Assembly (NCBI GenBank): GCA_002104905.1
Contig: MCFE01000313.1
Span: 33,384-97,383 of the forward strand
Length of the DNA: 64,000 nt
Reading direction: 5' to 3'
DNA from: Basidiobolus meristosporus CBS 931.73
Taxonomy: Eukaryota > Basidiobolomycota > Basidiobolomycetes > Basidiobolales > Basidiobolaceae
Under the pieces are notes generated by a model, which saw only the letters and a program-made list of their open reading frames with translations, had not been told where the DNA came from and ran no database searches. A program made the position numbers and the translations under genes. Positions 9,758 through 21,048 of the stretch are shown here, in pieces; within the stretch, counting starts at the first letter, position 1; every line of letters begins with the position of its first letter.

Positions 9758-12034
9758 ATGAATAACAATCCCAACACTCAACAAAACGACCATTCGGTCA
9801 ACGTGAATCAATCCACTAAGGTCGGGGTTCCTGGCGAGACATTGCCTCCAAGACCCGGGACAAAGCAAGAGGAGGTCCTCCAAAAGAAGGAGCACCTGCA
9901 ACAGATGGGCCAGGCTCTGCAGGAAGGAAAGCTCCCCACCACCAATCAAATCAATCAGGGCTTGAACAGGATCACCGAGGATAATGTCCTCCACAACGCT
10001 GCCAGCAACATGTCCCCCGCTGGCAAGAAGGTGATGGCTGACACCGAACGTCTGGTCGACTCCACAAAGGTGCTTCTGGCCGAGAAGAATGACAACAACC
10101 AGCTACAGAACGCCATCTACCACAGTGGCCAGGCTGGTCAGACCATGCGTGGTGGAAATGATCTGGAGCAGACTCGCAGTGCTCTTGCGAGCCAAGCGGA
10201 GGAGGCAAAAGGCCTGGCCGGTGAGGGGGCTGACAAGATCTCGAGAGTGGCCTGGCTTCTCGTGACCTCACCCCAGTTCCGCCGACTGATCAATGATGTG
10301 ACCAACATCTTCCAGGAAATGGTGCAGACCAACGTCCCTGGCCACCCAGGTCAACAGAACCAGAGCACCGTCGATCCAGCCACTGGACGCTCCACCTATC
10401 CTCACACTCAGCATGACCCTAGCCAGGCGAACAGACTCGGGGAGGAGATGGAGCCGAGAGAGGCAGCGGGCGCACTTCAGTCCACGCTCAGAGACGCTGC
10501 CGCCCCGGCTTACTTCCAAGCCAAGGAGACTGCCCGACCCCACGTTCGCCAGGCTGAGCAGGGGAACATCTCAGCCACCCAGGCTGTCACCGGGGCTGCA
10601 AAGGACATGCAAGCGGGACTTCAACAGAAGATCAGTGAAGTCAACCTCACCCCTGAACAACAGGACCATCTGATCAACAGGATGAAGGCGGTGTTGCGCG
10701 AGGTCCAAGGAAACCCAGAGTTCCAGTCAGCTGTGGACGAGCTGGTGAGCGTACTCTCTCGACTCAAGAGACACGGGATCAGAGCCTCCGAGCAGCTCCA
10801 GGACACCGCCAATGTGAAGCAGGAGGCCGGAGCTGATGACCTTGAGGTCGCCCAAGCGAACGCCAAGGAGCTTGTGGAGAACTTTGCCAGAAACAAGTCG
10901 CTCGACCCATTGCTGAACTCGTTCAGGGAGCTGGCCACTCAGGTGGACAATGACAGCGAGCTAAACCAGTACCTTGACGACTGGAAGTCGTTCATTCTTC
11001 ACTCCATCCGCGAGTACGAGTATGTCGATCGCCCGGGATACACCGACGATGCGAACCGGCTGATCGAGCGTGGCCACAACATTGTCGAAGGGAAGTATCG
11101 AGGCCAATTCCAGCAGATCAGCAACGAGATGAGCGAGTTCAACCGGGCCATCCAATCGGACCGCACCACCCAGCGCTTCGCCAACGACCTCCAGTCCCTC
11201 ACGCAGAGCCTGTTCATGGATGAGAGCGGAAAGCCCACGGTGAAGTACGACCTGGTCAAGGACTTTGCCAAGCTCATCCCTATTCTTGCCCAGAAGCTCG
11301 AGTACCTTCCACTCCCCCGAATTGAGCAGTCGGACGAGAAGATGGACATGATTCTGGACAATGTGGTGATCGAGTGCAGCAACATTGCACCCAACTTTGT
11401 CCACCTCAAGACGGACACCGTTGTGAACACCGACCCACAGGCGAAGCAGAATGTCCACAACAAGGCGTTCATCAAGTTCACCCACGTCCAGGTCAGGGCC
11501 AAGGACGTCGCCTTCTACTACAAGAAGAAGACGTTCCCCAAGGTCTCGGACGTTGGGTACATCGATATTGACATGCCCGAGGATGGAATTGAGCTGGACA
11601 TGACACTCGGCCTGAACCCGGCTGCCGGCAAGGCACATGTGTACGAGGTGATCGACTGCAACACTCGGGTCAATGACCTCAATCTGCGCATCCATGGCTC
11701 GAAGCACGACACTGTGTACAAGATTCTCTCGCCCATCATCAACTCACGGGTGAAGAAGGTCATTGAGCAAGCGGTGCCCGAGAAGCTCACCGAGCTGATG
11801 GTGAACATTGACAACCAGTTGGCGGCAGCCACCGAGCAGATTCTCGCCAACGCGCAACGCGAGCAAGGCCAAGCCAATGTGGGGGGAGGTCTGGTTGGCA
11901 AGGACCCACTTCATCCAACACAACAAGTCAACCCAGAATGGGGATCAGAGGCGTACAACCCCGAGTTCAGCACTGGACGGATCAACAACAATCTCGAACA
12001 CCAGCGTCATCAGCAGCAGCAACAGCAACACTAA
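9758..12034 (+). CDS. HAM1-like fungal protein with BPI-type C-terminal domain (intact copy)
   Basis: Intronless, 758 residues, ATG at 9758 following a TATA at 9705. Residues 1-70 are Asn/Gln-rich. Residues 90-190 include a conserved helical segment (WLLVTSPQFRRLINDV, about 166-181). Residues 280-500 are mostly helical and amphipathic (VNLTPEQQDHLINRM, LDPLLNSFRELA, YLDDWKSFI). Residues 505-685 (LEYLPLPRIE, VHLKTDT, FTHVQVRAKDVAFYYKKK, GYIDIDMPEDGIELDMTL) resemble the C-terminal domain of fungal HAM1-like proteins, which is related to BPI/LBP lipid-transfer folds. The C-terminus is Gln/His-rich. No signal peptide or transmembrane segment is visible. HAM1 relatives are linked to hyphal fusion, but the biochemical role is unknown, so lipid binding here is inference. 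The mirror copy lies 580 bp upstream. Confidence 0.8.
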   Translation: MNNNPNTQQNDHSVNVNQSTKVGVPGETLPPRPGTKQEEVLQKKEHLQQMGQALQEGKLPTTNQINQGLNRITEDNVLHNAASNMSPAGKKVMADTERLVDSTKVLLAEKNDNNQLQNAIYHSGQAGQTMRGGNDLEQTRSALASQAEEAKGLAGEGADKISRVAWLLVTSPQFRRLINDVTNIFQEMVQTNVPGHPGQQNQSTVDPATGRSTYPHTQHDPSQANRLGEEMEPREAAGALQSTLRDAAAPAYFQAKETARPHVRQAEQGNISATQAVTGAAKDMQAGLQQKISEVNLTPEQQDHLINRMKAVLREVQGNPEFQSAVDELVSVLSRLKRHGIRASEQLQDTANVKQEAGADDLEVAQANAKELVENFARNKSLDPLLNSFRELATQVDNDSELNQYLDDWKSFILHSIREYEYVDRPGYTDDANRLIERGHNIVEGKYRGQFQQISNEMSEFNRAIQSDRTTQRFANDLQSLTQSLFMDESGKPTVKYDLVKDFAKLIPILAQKLEYLPLPRIEQSDEKMDMILDNVVIECSNIAPNFVHLKTDTVVNTDPQAKQNVHNKAFIKFTHVQVRAKDVAFYYKKKTFPKVSDVGYIDIDMPEDGIELDMTLGLNPAAGKAHVYEVIDCNTRVNDLNLRIHGSKHDTVYKILSPIINSRVKKVIEQAVPEKLTELMVNIDNQLAAATEQILANAQREQGQANVGGGLVGKDPLHPTQQVNPEWGSEAYNPEFSTGRINNNLEHQRHQQQQQQH

Positions 12035-12132
12035 TCTCGCAAAGCGGTAGTAGTACCACACCTACATTGTCAGTGCAATCAGTAAGACTAGCAGAAACAA
12101 AAGCAACATTGTTAATCCAACCTTTGTAAATG
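9758..12132 (+). repeat. Right arm of the 2.4-kb inverted duplication
   Basis: Partner of 6802-9177. Includes the whole coding sequence and about 98 bp of 3' flank. After 12132 (CCTTTGTAAATG) the two copies align only loosely and then lose similarity. Confidence 0.93.
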
Positions 12133-13727
12133 CAATCTACCCTTCACAATATGCTAATCAGAGTGTATTACTGTTAAATAAGAATTAAAACAACTTGGCA
12201 TTTGTCATTTAAATCATTGCCACATCTGCACCACCAATTGTTTATTTCATTCTGACTTGGATATATGGTGATCAGGAAATTTGCCAGCCATTCCCAATGG
12301 TGAAATCATCCAGTGCTTTATACAAAGGATGGTCGGGCGACACCTCCACCTTGATACATGTTAAGCCGGTTCATTTTGGCAAATGTTGAAGATCGAAGTT
12401 GTTCAGTATGGAAATCTCCAAGATGGGTATGCCTGTGTCCAGTTGGGAGGTGCCTGAGGACCTGCAACCAAAATTTGATTTGTGCTTTCGCAATGACACA
12501 CAAGTGACCATAATTGACGGCGGACAGAGGATTTCCAGTGGCCAATGGCTGGAGGGGAATTTGACCTGCGCGCCCGGCTAAAAAACGGAACTTCCGTGCC
12601 ACTTCAAGTAGAATGGCTGAGCTCTTGAAACGCCAGATCTGGTAATCAGAATTACAACCAGCAGAGCTCATATGAAATGCAGTGGGTAGTGGTAGTCATC
12701 AAAGAATTTCCATCCACTGTCCTAGTTAAGCAATATGCTATACACTACTCAAATAGAACACATCTCATATTGCTATTTGGAGTTTGGGTACAGGTACAGG
12801 TACGGGTGCGGTTGGGAGTGTGGGGGAGGGTTGGGTCCGTGGTAAGCAAACAATATCTGATGGATGAAACAAGATTATCCATGCGCATGCATCCTGGAGA
12901 CGGTTACCAGGAATTCCCAGGCTCGTTGAACAAAGTTGCGTTATCCAGGTCCAGTCATAAATAATATCTTTGTGGACGTCGCCGTTTCAGTGTCAAGTTA
13001 ATTTTGTATCTGTTGATGTCTCAGTGTCAAGTCAACCCCCAAATAGGATAAGGTACGTATGTGTTGGTTTGGCAGAACGCCATTGGCCACCTGCCCACTC
13101 ACCCGCTCTGCAGGTGAGGTGCAACCGACCTATATGGGAATTATTCAGGAGTCTGGTGGGAGAATGTATATGACTATATTAATAAAGCATAGAAAAATTA
13201 GGGTATAGAGGATGTCCCACGCCTCTCACTTCATTTAGACATTATTTCAGCCACCAATATCAGAAAGTGTCACAAGAATCTAGCGAAAATCAATTGAGAA
13301 TACTTGGGGCTGAAGCATTCCAATTAATGAGGAATGTCTGGGGACAGGCACTAAATCGCTGTGGGTCATAGTGAGAATTGCGAATGTCAAACCCCACCAG
13401 TGCTGGATCTCGTGAGCATGACTCATGTTACGCAAAGAATCCGAAAAGAGCTTGGATGTGTCAAAACAGTCATTCCATTTCCTAGGTAGTTTTGGTATGG
13501 ATTGAGGCAAAGCAAAGGTTGATACAGTGGTTGATGCAATAATTGAAACTCCCTACTGGTTATGGCCATAATCACGGTTACCATGCTTGGCTGGTGATAG
13601 GTTGAAACACTGGTGGCCAGAAGCCGTGTTTCTTCCAGGAGCCAACTGAGCCATTCCTGAGGATTGACATAGCTTTTTGCACAGGGGTCAAAGGTGCTCC
13701 TCACTCTATGCCATGATGCCCGATTCC
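12133..13727. other. Long intergenic region upstream of P5C dehydrogenase
   Basis: About 1.6 kb with only short unrelated open frames (60-117 codons) lacking motifs. A GT-rich run with repeated GGTACAGGTACAGG-like units lies at about 12786-12840. No RNA gene, transposon or recognisable regulatory array was found. Confidence 0.4.
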
Positions 13728-13734
13728 TATAAAT
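13728..13734 (+). promoter_or_regulatory. TATA box of P5C dehydrogenase
   Basis: TATAAAT lies about 80 bp before the ATG at 13809, matching the spacing seen at the other genes in the window. It favours 13809 over the upstream in-frame ATGs at 13713, 13716 and 13752. Confidence 0.5.
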
Positions 13735-13808
13735 TGCGCGCTGACGCTGCCATGTCCAACGAAAAAGGTGAATCTTGTTATTTGCTTTCCTTAAACGTAA
13801 CTCGTAAA

Positions 13809-15505
13809 ATGGCTCAACTTGCTACATTCAAGATCCCCGAAATTAACAATGAGCCTATGAAAAACTACGCTCCTGGCTCCGAAGAGCGCACCAAGTTGCA
13901 AGCTGCTCTTAAGGAAATGAGAGAGCAGGCTCCTTTTGAAGTCCCTTGCTTCGTCAATGGAGAGGAAATTAAGACCCAATCCATTGAACAGCAAGCCATC
14001 TCCTGTGACCACAAGAAGACTTTGTGCACCTACCACAACGCCGACTCCGTCACTGTCGCCAAGGTTTGTCATGATTTCTTTAACTGTTTAATACGGCTTT
14101 CAGTTTCTCACACTCTTTTCAGGCTATCGATGGTGCTCTGGCAGTCAAGGAGACTTGGGAAGCTTATCCCTTCAACGACAGAATTGCCATCTTCTTGAAG
14201 GCTGCCGACTTGGTCGCAACCAAGTACAGATACAAGATCAACGCCGCCACCATGTTGGGTCAAGGAAAGAACGCCTGGCAAGCTGAGATTGACTCTGCCT
14301 GCGAGTTGGCCGATTTCTTGAGATTCAACTGCCAGTACGCAGAGGAGCTCTATGCCCAACAACCCCCCAAGAACGCCACCGGTATCTGGAATCGTTCCGA
14401 ATACCGTGCTTTGGAAGGTTTCGTCTTCGCCGTTTCTCCTTTCAACTTCACTGCCATCGGAGGAAACTTGGTGTGTGCCCCTGCCTTGATGGGCAATGTA
14501 GTTGTTTGGAAGCCAGCTCCCGCTGCTGTTTATTCCAACTATCTCATCTTCGAGATTCTCCGTGAGGCGGGTCTCCCTGATGGTGTCATCCAGTTCATTC
14601 CTGGCCCTGCTCCCGAAGTCGTTGCTCAAGTCTTGAAGCATCCCGAATTCGCCAGCTTACACTTCACTGGTTCCACCCATGTGTTCAAGCAATTGTGGAA
14701 GCAAATCGGTAACAACATTGACATCTACAAGTCCTACCCCCGTATCGTCGGTGAGACCGGTGGCAAGAACTTCCACATTCTCCACAAGTCTGCCGAGGTC
14801 AAGACCACCGTATGCCAATCCATCCGTGCTGCCTTCGAATACCAAGGCCAAAAGTGTTCCGCCTTGTCCCGCCTCTATGTCCCTGACAACCTCTGGCCCG
14901 AATTCAAGAAGACCTTGATTGAGGAACATGCCAAGATCACTGTTGGCCCTGTTGACGAGTTCTCCAACTTCATGACTTCCGTCATCAACCAAGCCGCATT
15001 TGACAAGATCAAGTCCTTCATCGATTGGGCCAAGACCTCCGATGTTACCGAGACCATTGCTGGTGGTACCTACGATGACTCTGAGGGTTACTTCATCCAA
15101 CCCACTATTTTGGTCACCAAGGATCCCAAGTCCAAGACCATGGTTGAGGAAATCTTCGGTCCTGTCTTGACCATCTACGTCTATCCTGCTGATGAATACG
15201 AGCAAACCTTGGAGCTCATCAACACCACCAACTCTTACGGTTTGACCGGTGCCGTGTTTGCCCGTGATCGTCAAGCTGTCATCACTGCTACTCGCATCCT
15301 CCGCAACGCCGCCGGTAACTTCTACATCAACGACAAATGTACTGGTGCTGTTGTTGGACAGCAACCATTCGGTGGTTCCAGAGCTTCCGGTACCAATGAT
15401 AAGGCCGGTTCCATCAACCTCTTGTACCGCTTTGTCTCATCCCGCTCCATCAAGGAGAACTTCATCCCTATCGAAGACTGGGCCTATCCTTCCAACCAAA
15501 AATAA
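13809..15505 (+). CDS. PUT2: Delta-1-pyrroline-5-carboxylate dehydrogenase (ALDH4 family), two exons
   Basis: Exons 13809-14063 and 14123-15505 flank a 59-bp phase-0 intron (14064-14122, GTTTGT...TTTTCAG). The product has 545 residues. It oxidises glutamate semialdehyde/P5C to glutamate with NAD+, the second step of proline catabolism. Visible landmarks: NDRIAIFLKAADL, MLGQGKNAWQAEIDS, EYRALEGFVFAVSPFNFTAI, VVWKP, FTGST, the general-base Glu296 in VGETGGKNFH, catalytic Cys330 in FEYQGQKCSALSRLY, EEIFGPVLT and NFYINDKCTGAVVGQQPFGG. Length and order match yeast Put2 and animal ALDH4A1. The enzyme is normally mitochondrial, but the chosen start MAQLATFKIPEI has no obvious targeting peptide; an in-frame extension to 13713 exists. 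The 3' UTR and about 1.2 kb beyond contain no gene. Confidence 0.95.
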
Positions 15506-16767
15506 GTCCACATTAGAACATCGTGTGGAAGGGCTCAGGAGCCACGGTCAGGTTGAAAGGGTTGTATCATAAACATCCATTCTCTCTTCATTCACATTCA
15601 TTAAGCAAACAGAACTATGTTCCCTCCTTTCCCCTTAACGTGTCTTTCCGCCCTTCTAAACCACACCCATCAAAAGCCGCTAATTCGTTTATTAAAGAAT
15701 CCTGAGAAAACCATGTTACGCATGAACCGATGTGATTGGACGATGGTGGGCATGGGTGGAAAAATTGATACAACCACACTTAATCCAATATTCACCAACT
15801 TTGGTAGAGGCTTCGTGTAACCAAGGCCCGGATTGGATGGTAGAGTCTCATATTGTCGCTGCATACCTGCTTCAACCAACCTGGGCTAGTCGATGGACGT
15901 TTGAAGCAGGATTTGGGACACACAGCTGTGACAGTAGCAAGGTGACCAGATCATCGATATCCCAGCGGACGAGGTTGGGAGCCGTGTTATGTCCCAGCAG
16001 CTCTCGAGAACTCATCGAAATTTCCGGCGCCCTCTGAACGCCCACAATATCGGGTACGGAGGTAAGGAAAAACCCCTGTGCTGGATGACAAGGCATACCA
16101 GGTGTGGGGTAACGAATGGGTGGCTGACAGGTTCCACGGGTGTGGGGTGCGATTGGGTGGTTGAAAATCTCCCCTACCCACGAGCTACATCCCATACATG
16201 TCTTGCCTCAAGGCCCAGGAACCATTTCTCCAGGTCCGGAATGGCCCAGGAGCACCACAATTCGATTGGCCCTCCGCCGAATATGGATCGTATCATCTGT
16301 ACCTTGTGTAAAGGTTGGCTGCAGGCACCATCCTCCATATCGTGGTGAATCGAGCCGCTCAGCAATACAAATGATTGCTCATCTCCACTGGGCGTTCGTG
16401 AATACCAATCGCCCCGATCCTGCCGAATGGGGTGGCGCACGATACCACGCTCGCCGAAAAGCCTGGCCAGTCACCGGTTGCGATGGATGAATTTGGCACC
16501 TGGCGGTTGGAAAGTTGTGAGTCATAGGCTAGGGGATTGCGTTGGAAAATCCGGCATCGACCTGGAACTCTGCTTGGGTGGGAGCCTGATTATTGCTCAG
16601 CACAGCTGGAGTGCCCAACATGATGGGAGGTTTCAAACTTGCTTCTATATAAAACTGGAATTCCTCAATCATTGCAAATCACTGATATGCTGTCTGAGGG
16701 CCGTTTAGTGCCTCTTATACTGTTTGGAGCTCACGAACATGGTCAGCATTAGTCTAGGCTAAGTTTG
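15506..16767. other. Intergenic region at the edge of the repeat-rich half
   Basis: 1.26 kb. Several short open frames on both strands have no recognisable motif. Two imperfect copies of TGTGGGGTxxGxxTGGGTGG occur at about 16103-16160. Composition falls toward AT after about 16.7 kb, where the first LTR begins. Confidence 0.4.
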
Positions 16768-17263
16768 TGTTGGAAGAGTTTAGAAGATATCGGAAGTGAT
16801 TGGTAGAACAAGTAGATTATGTGGTTTTCACCAAATGATTTATTGAGTGTAAAAGTGGTATTTATACTTTTACATGGTGTTGGCAAAACTAGCACATGGA
16901 GTATGTCTAGGAAGGACCCAAGAGCATGCATGTGCAAAGGTTGGGGTGGTTTGGACAACTTTGACAAACTTTATGTTCTGGGTATCTGATATTTTGGTGA
17001 AAAATACATCAAGTAGGTCCCATCAAGAGATCTGGTCAGAATTCTGTAAGATTTGTAGTTAACAATCCAAGTGACTGGGTTAGGAGAGTATTTAGGTGTA
17101 ATTACACAATCCACAACACTCCCACTCAACTAAATATTTGTATTAACTAGTGCTAGTTGTGAACTAAGATATTCAAGTTTGTCTTTGGCTAATGGTTTGG
17201 TCAATATGTCCAAAATCATTTCATCTGATGCAGAGTAGACTAGCTTAACTGAGTTACTCTCTA
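16768..17263 (-). mobile_element. Copia-1 element A: 3' LTR plus pol tail (minus strand), truncated by element B
   Basis: A 351-bp LTR at 16768-17118 begins TGTTGG and ends CCACAACA. It is followed by 145 bp antisense to the polypurine tract and the C-terminus of copia pol (the TDEMI...PLA segment of the full copy). At 17263 the frame stops abruptly where the LTR of element B begins. The rest of element A beyond the nest was not found in the window. LTR divergence from the other copies is high, so this is the oldest layer. Confidence 0.75.
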
Positions 17264-17544
17264 TGTTGTAAATCCTGTAATCACACATAAATACTCTCCT
17301 AACCCAGTCACTTGGATTGTTGCCTACAAATCTTACAGAAGTCTGACCAAACTCCTTCCCAGCATTTACCTAAAATATTTCAACAAAATATCAGGGACTC
17401 ATAACATGAAGTTTCTCAAAGTAGTCAAAATAACCTCAAACTTTGGTCACATGCTCTTGGGACATTGCTAAGTATTCTACATGTTTGTTTTGCCAAGACC
17501 AGACAAAAGTACAAGTACTATTTTATCATTCAAGAAGTTGCTAA

Positions 17545-20500
17545 TGTTGTAAGAGTCTTGGAGATATTGGAAGTGATTGGGAGAACAAGTAGATTATGTG
17601 GTTTTCACCAAATGATTTATTGAATGTAAAAGTAGTATTTATACTTTTACATAGTCTTGGCACTAAAAACACGTAGAATAGATTGAGAAAGATTACAAGA
17701 ACATGTGTGCAAAGTTTGAGGCTGTTTGGACAACTTTGAGAATTTTCATTTTCTAGATACCTGGTATTTTGGTGAAAATATTCTAAGTAAATCCCAACAT
17801 GGAATTTGGTCAGTATTCTCTAGGATTTGAAGGTAATGATCTAAGTGACTAAGTTAGGTGAATATTTAGGTGGAAATACAAGTTTTTACAACATTTCCAC
17901 TCAGCTAAATGCTCATACTGACTAGTCCTAATTTTGACCTAAGATATTCAAACTTGTCTCTAGCTAATGGTTTGGTAAATATGTCTGCAATCATTTCATC
18001 TGTAGGACAGTCAACTAGGCCAACTAAGTTATTCTCTTTAGCTTCACAAATGAAATGATGTCTAATATCTATGTGCTTGGTTCTAGCATGAAAAGTTGAA
18101 TTTCTACCTAATTATATACATCCTTGATTATCTTGAAATAAAGTAATAGGCGTTTTTTGACATAGGCCTAAATCTGTAAAAAGCTTTCTTAACCACATTG
18201 CTTCTTTTTTAGCTTCACAGGCTGCCATATACTCTGCCTCTGTGGTAGAAAGAGCTACTGTTGGTTGCTTTCTTGAATTCCATGAAATTGCTCCTTGACA
18301 GTAAAGTAAGGTGTATCCTGTGGTGGATCTTCTGTCTTCTAAATTTTGTCCCCAATCAGCATCAGAGTATCCCACAAGATCCTGTTACAATTCCTTATAA
18401 GTGTATCTTAAGCAGATATCAGCAGTTCCTTTTAGGTATCTAAAATCTGCTTAACTGCTGCAATATGATCAGATCCATAGTACTGATTATGTAGGCTGAC
18501 AACTCCCACTGAATACAAGATATCTGGACGTATTCCAAGCATAATATACATCAGACTGGCAATCACAGATTGCTAAGGAAAGTCAGGGCTTTCAGATGGC
18601 ACCAAGCTCTCTTGATTTGCTTTGGTATTGAAGAGTCTGTATGCCTTACTCTCATTGCAGTAGCCCAAAGATATGCATTTTACACTTTTTGGCTCTAATT
18701 TTGACTGATTTCCAGGCAGTTACTTGGCATATGCTGTACACCCAAATATTCTTAGATGTTCTGCACCTGGCCTGGATTCATACCATGCTTCAAATGGAGT
18801 GGAATCACAAAGTATTCTGTTATAACTCCTATTTTTAAGGTTTACAGCTGTATCAACTGATTCCACTCAAAAATCATTGGATATTTTTGATCATGGAGCA
18901 TAGATCTTGCCATATCATTTATTGATCTGTTAGCACGTTCAGCTACTCCATTTTGCTGTGGGGAGTATGGTACAGTAGTCTCTTGCTTTATTGCATGAAT
19001 TTTGCAGAAGTGGATGAAGAGTTTTGAGGTATATTCTCCACCATTGTTAGAGCATATTTTCTTGATTTTTTCACCACTTTCTCTTTCCACCATGGCTTTA
19101 GACTCCCTGAACTTAGGCAGAGCTTCTTCCTTTCTCTCCATGAGGTAGACCCATGTGTATCTTGTATGATCATCAATAAAAGTGATTAAATACTTCATCC
19201 CACCTAAGGATAAATTTTGCATAGGTCCACACAGATCCAAGTGAATTAGATCTAATATTTTCTTAGTTTTGATCAACCCAGAGCTCTTGAACAGTTGTCT
19301 GGCTTGTTTCCCATATATGCAGGCTTCACAGTGCTCCAATTTAGCTGGGGGATCAATTCTTACTCCAGAAATTAGCTGATCTTTGATCATTTTGTGCAAA
19401 TATTAAAAATTGACGTGCCCAAATCTCCTGTCCCAAAGCATTGGTATTTCTTCATTTAAGTTACTTATATTGGCTTCCAAATATGATGGAATATAATTCA
19501 ACTCATATAGATTCTGATCTCTGATACCCAAAGCAATATAGGCACCATTTTGATAAGTGATCTTGCATCCAGAATTGTCAAAGCTGTAACAGAGTCCTTC
19601 CGCTGTGGCCTTGCTTACAGATAGTAGGTTCTTGGCTATTTCTGGTACATAGAGCACTTCTTTAAAGGTCAGTGTATGGCTTCCTTCATTGCTTCTTAGG
19701 TTTACTTGGATAGTTCCTTGTCCCACTGCATCAAGTGTTCTATCATCACCCATGAAAGCCTTCTTAATTGGAATTTCTTGATATTGGGTTAAAAGTTCTT
19801 TTTGGTGTGTAAAGTGTTGAGATGCTCCAGAGTCAATATGCCAGGTCTGAGAATCCTTGTTTATGGTCATATATAGTGCAGGTATGAATAGTCTATCTTC
19901 AGTTGTTGCAGCATTTCTGTATTCAAACTTTTTCTGCTGACTATCTTTCTTTTTGAAGCACCAGTCAGATGTGTGTCCTTTCTTTTGCAGTAGCCACAGA
20001 ACAGGTTGCTGTTGCCTTTGTAGGATCTTGGGCACCTCCTTTGTTGGTTATCATTGCTTATTAAAGCATTTTCTTCTTCCTTATTGGCACTTGATTTTCT
20101 TAATTCTTCATCTAGGAGCCTTCCATATTTGTAACTTAAGGTCAAATCTTCAGTTCTGGACTCTAGGGCTGATACAAGGCCCTGAAACTTGTCTTTCAGG
20201 CTATTCAGGATGGTAACTATCATGTCCTCATCAGTAGTTGGTGCACCCACAGATTCCATTTCATCTACCTGCAGGGTGATTCTGTTAATTAGATTTTCAT
20301 TTCTTCTCCTGGCAGCATCTTTGTAGTAAGGAATTTTTGTCTCAGATGCATTTTCTTAGCAGCTGAACATGACTGGTAGGTGTCTTCTAATGCCTTCCAG
20401 GCATTCTTTGCTGTTTTGCTCTTGAGCATTGAATTAGCAATTTGTCCTTAACATTAAGGCAAATGCAGTTAAAGGCAGTTTGTTCTTTCTTCTGGTACTT

Positions 20501-21048
20501 TAAGGCTTCCTCTCCCACATTTTTAGGAGGGCACTCTTCTCCCATGACAATATCCCAAAGGCCTTTTTCTTATGGCAGCATCTTCATCATCCAATTCCAC
20601 ACTTGGCAGTTAGATCCATCCAACTTTTCAGCAGAAGGAAAAATTCCAGTAATAGCAGTTGTAGACATTGCAGAGAGTGACAGCTTGGTGCTCATAACCT
20701 GTTGTAAGAGTCTTGAAGATATTGGAAGCTATTGAGAGAACAAGCAGATTATGTGGCTTTCACTTGATGATTTACTGAAAGTAAAAGTAGTGATTATACT
20801 TTTGCATGAGCTTGGCATTACAGACATGCAGAATAGGCTACAAAAGGTCCCAAGAACATGTGTGCAAAGTTTGGGGCTGTTTGGAAAACTTTGAGAATTT
20901 TCATTTTCTGGGTACCTGGTATTTTGGTGAAAATATTCCAAGTAAATCCTGACATGAAATTTGGTCAGTATTCTCTAGGATTTGAAGGTAATGATATAAG
21001 TGACTAAGCTAGGTGAATATTTAGGTGGAATTATGAATTTTTACAACA
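17545..21048 (-). mobile_element. Copia-1 element C (minus strand), LTR-to-LTR, inserted in the LTR of element B
   Basis: LTRs at 17545-17893 and 20700-21048 are both 349 bp, with TGTTGTAA/TTACAACA-type ends. Target duplications are GCTAA (17540-17544) and GTTAA (21049-21053), one mismatch apart. The internal region is 2806 bp against 3986 bp in the full copy at 27765-32448, because one 1.18-kb block is missing. The primer site appears on the plus strand as GGGCTCATAACC just left of 20700. Coding remnants read right to left: gag, zinc knuckle, protease, integrase, RNase H. Confidence 0.88.
17894..20699 (-). pseudogene. Gag-pol remnant of copia-1 element C, reverse transcriptase core deleted
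   Basis: Reading leftward: gag C-terminal part (TTDEDMIVTILNSL, about 19990-20259), a zinc knuckle damaged by frameshift, protease HIDSGASQHFTH (about 19830), the integrase HHCC region and PYSPQQNGVAERANRS (about 18950), then RNase H STTEAEYMAACEA and the pol tail. The frame jumps directly from the integrase C-terminal LYNTKA segment to the RT C-terminal ESLVPSES segment near 18625. Bases corresponding to about 30200-31375 of the full copy, including the YVDDF active site, are therefore absent. Several stops and frameshifts break it further. It cannot encode a working polymerase. Confidence 0.85.

Noticed and set aside
12318-12671. Small overlapping open frames downstream of the right HAM1-like gene
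   Set aside because: No domain, no TATA at a sensible distance, both strands open over the same stretch.
14657-15364. 235-codon open frame antisense to P5C dehydrogenase
   Set aside because: Same codon-bias shadow; no motif and no start context.
15732-16708. Several 64-119 codon open frames between P5C dehydrogenase and the first LTR
   Set aside because: Frames overlap on both strands, none has a motif or introns that would extend it.
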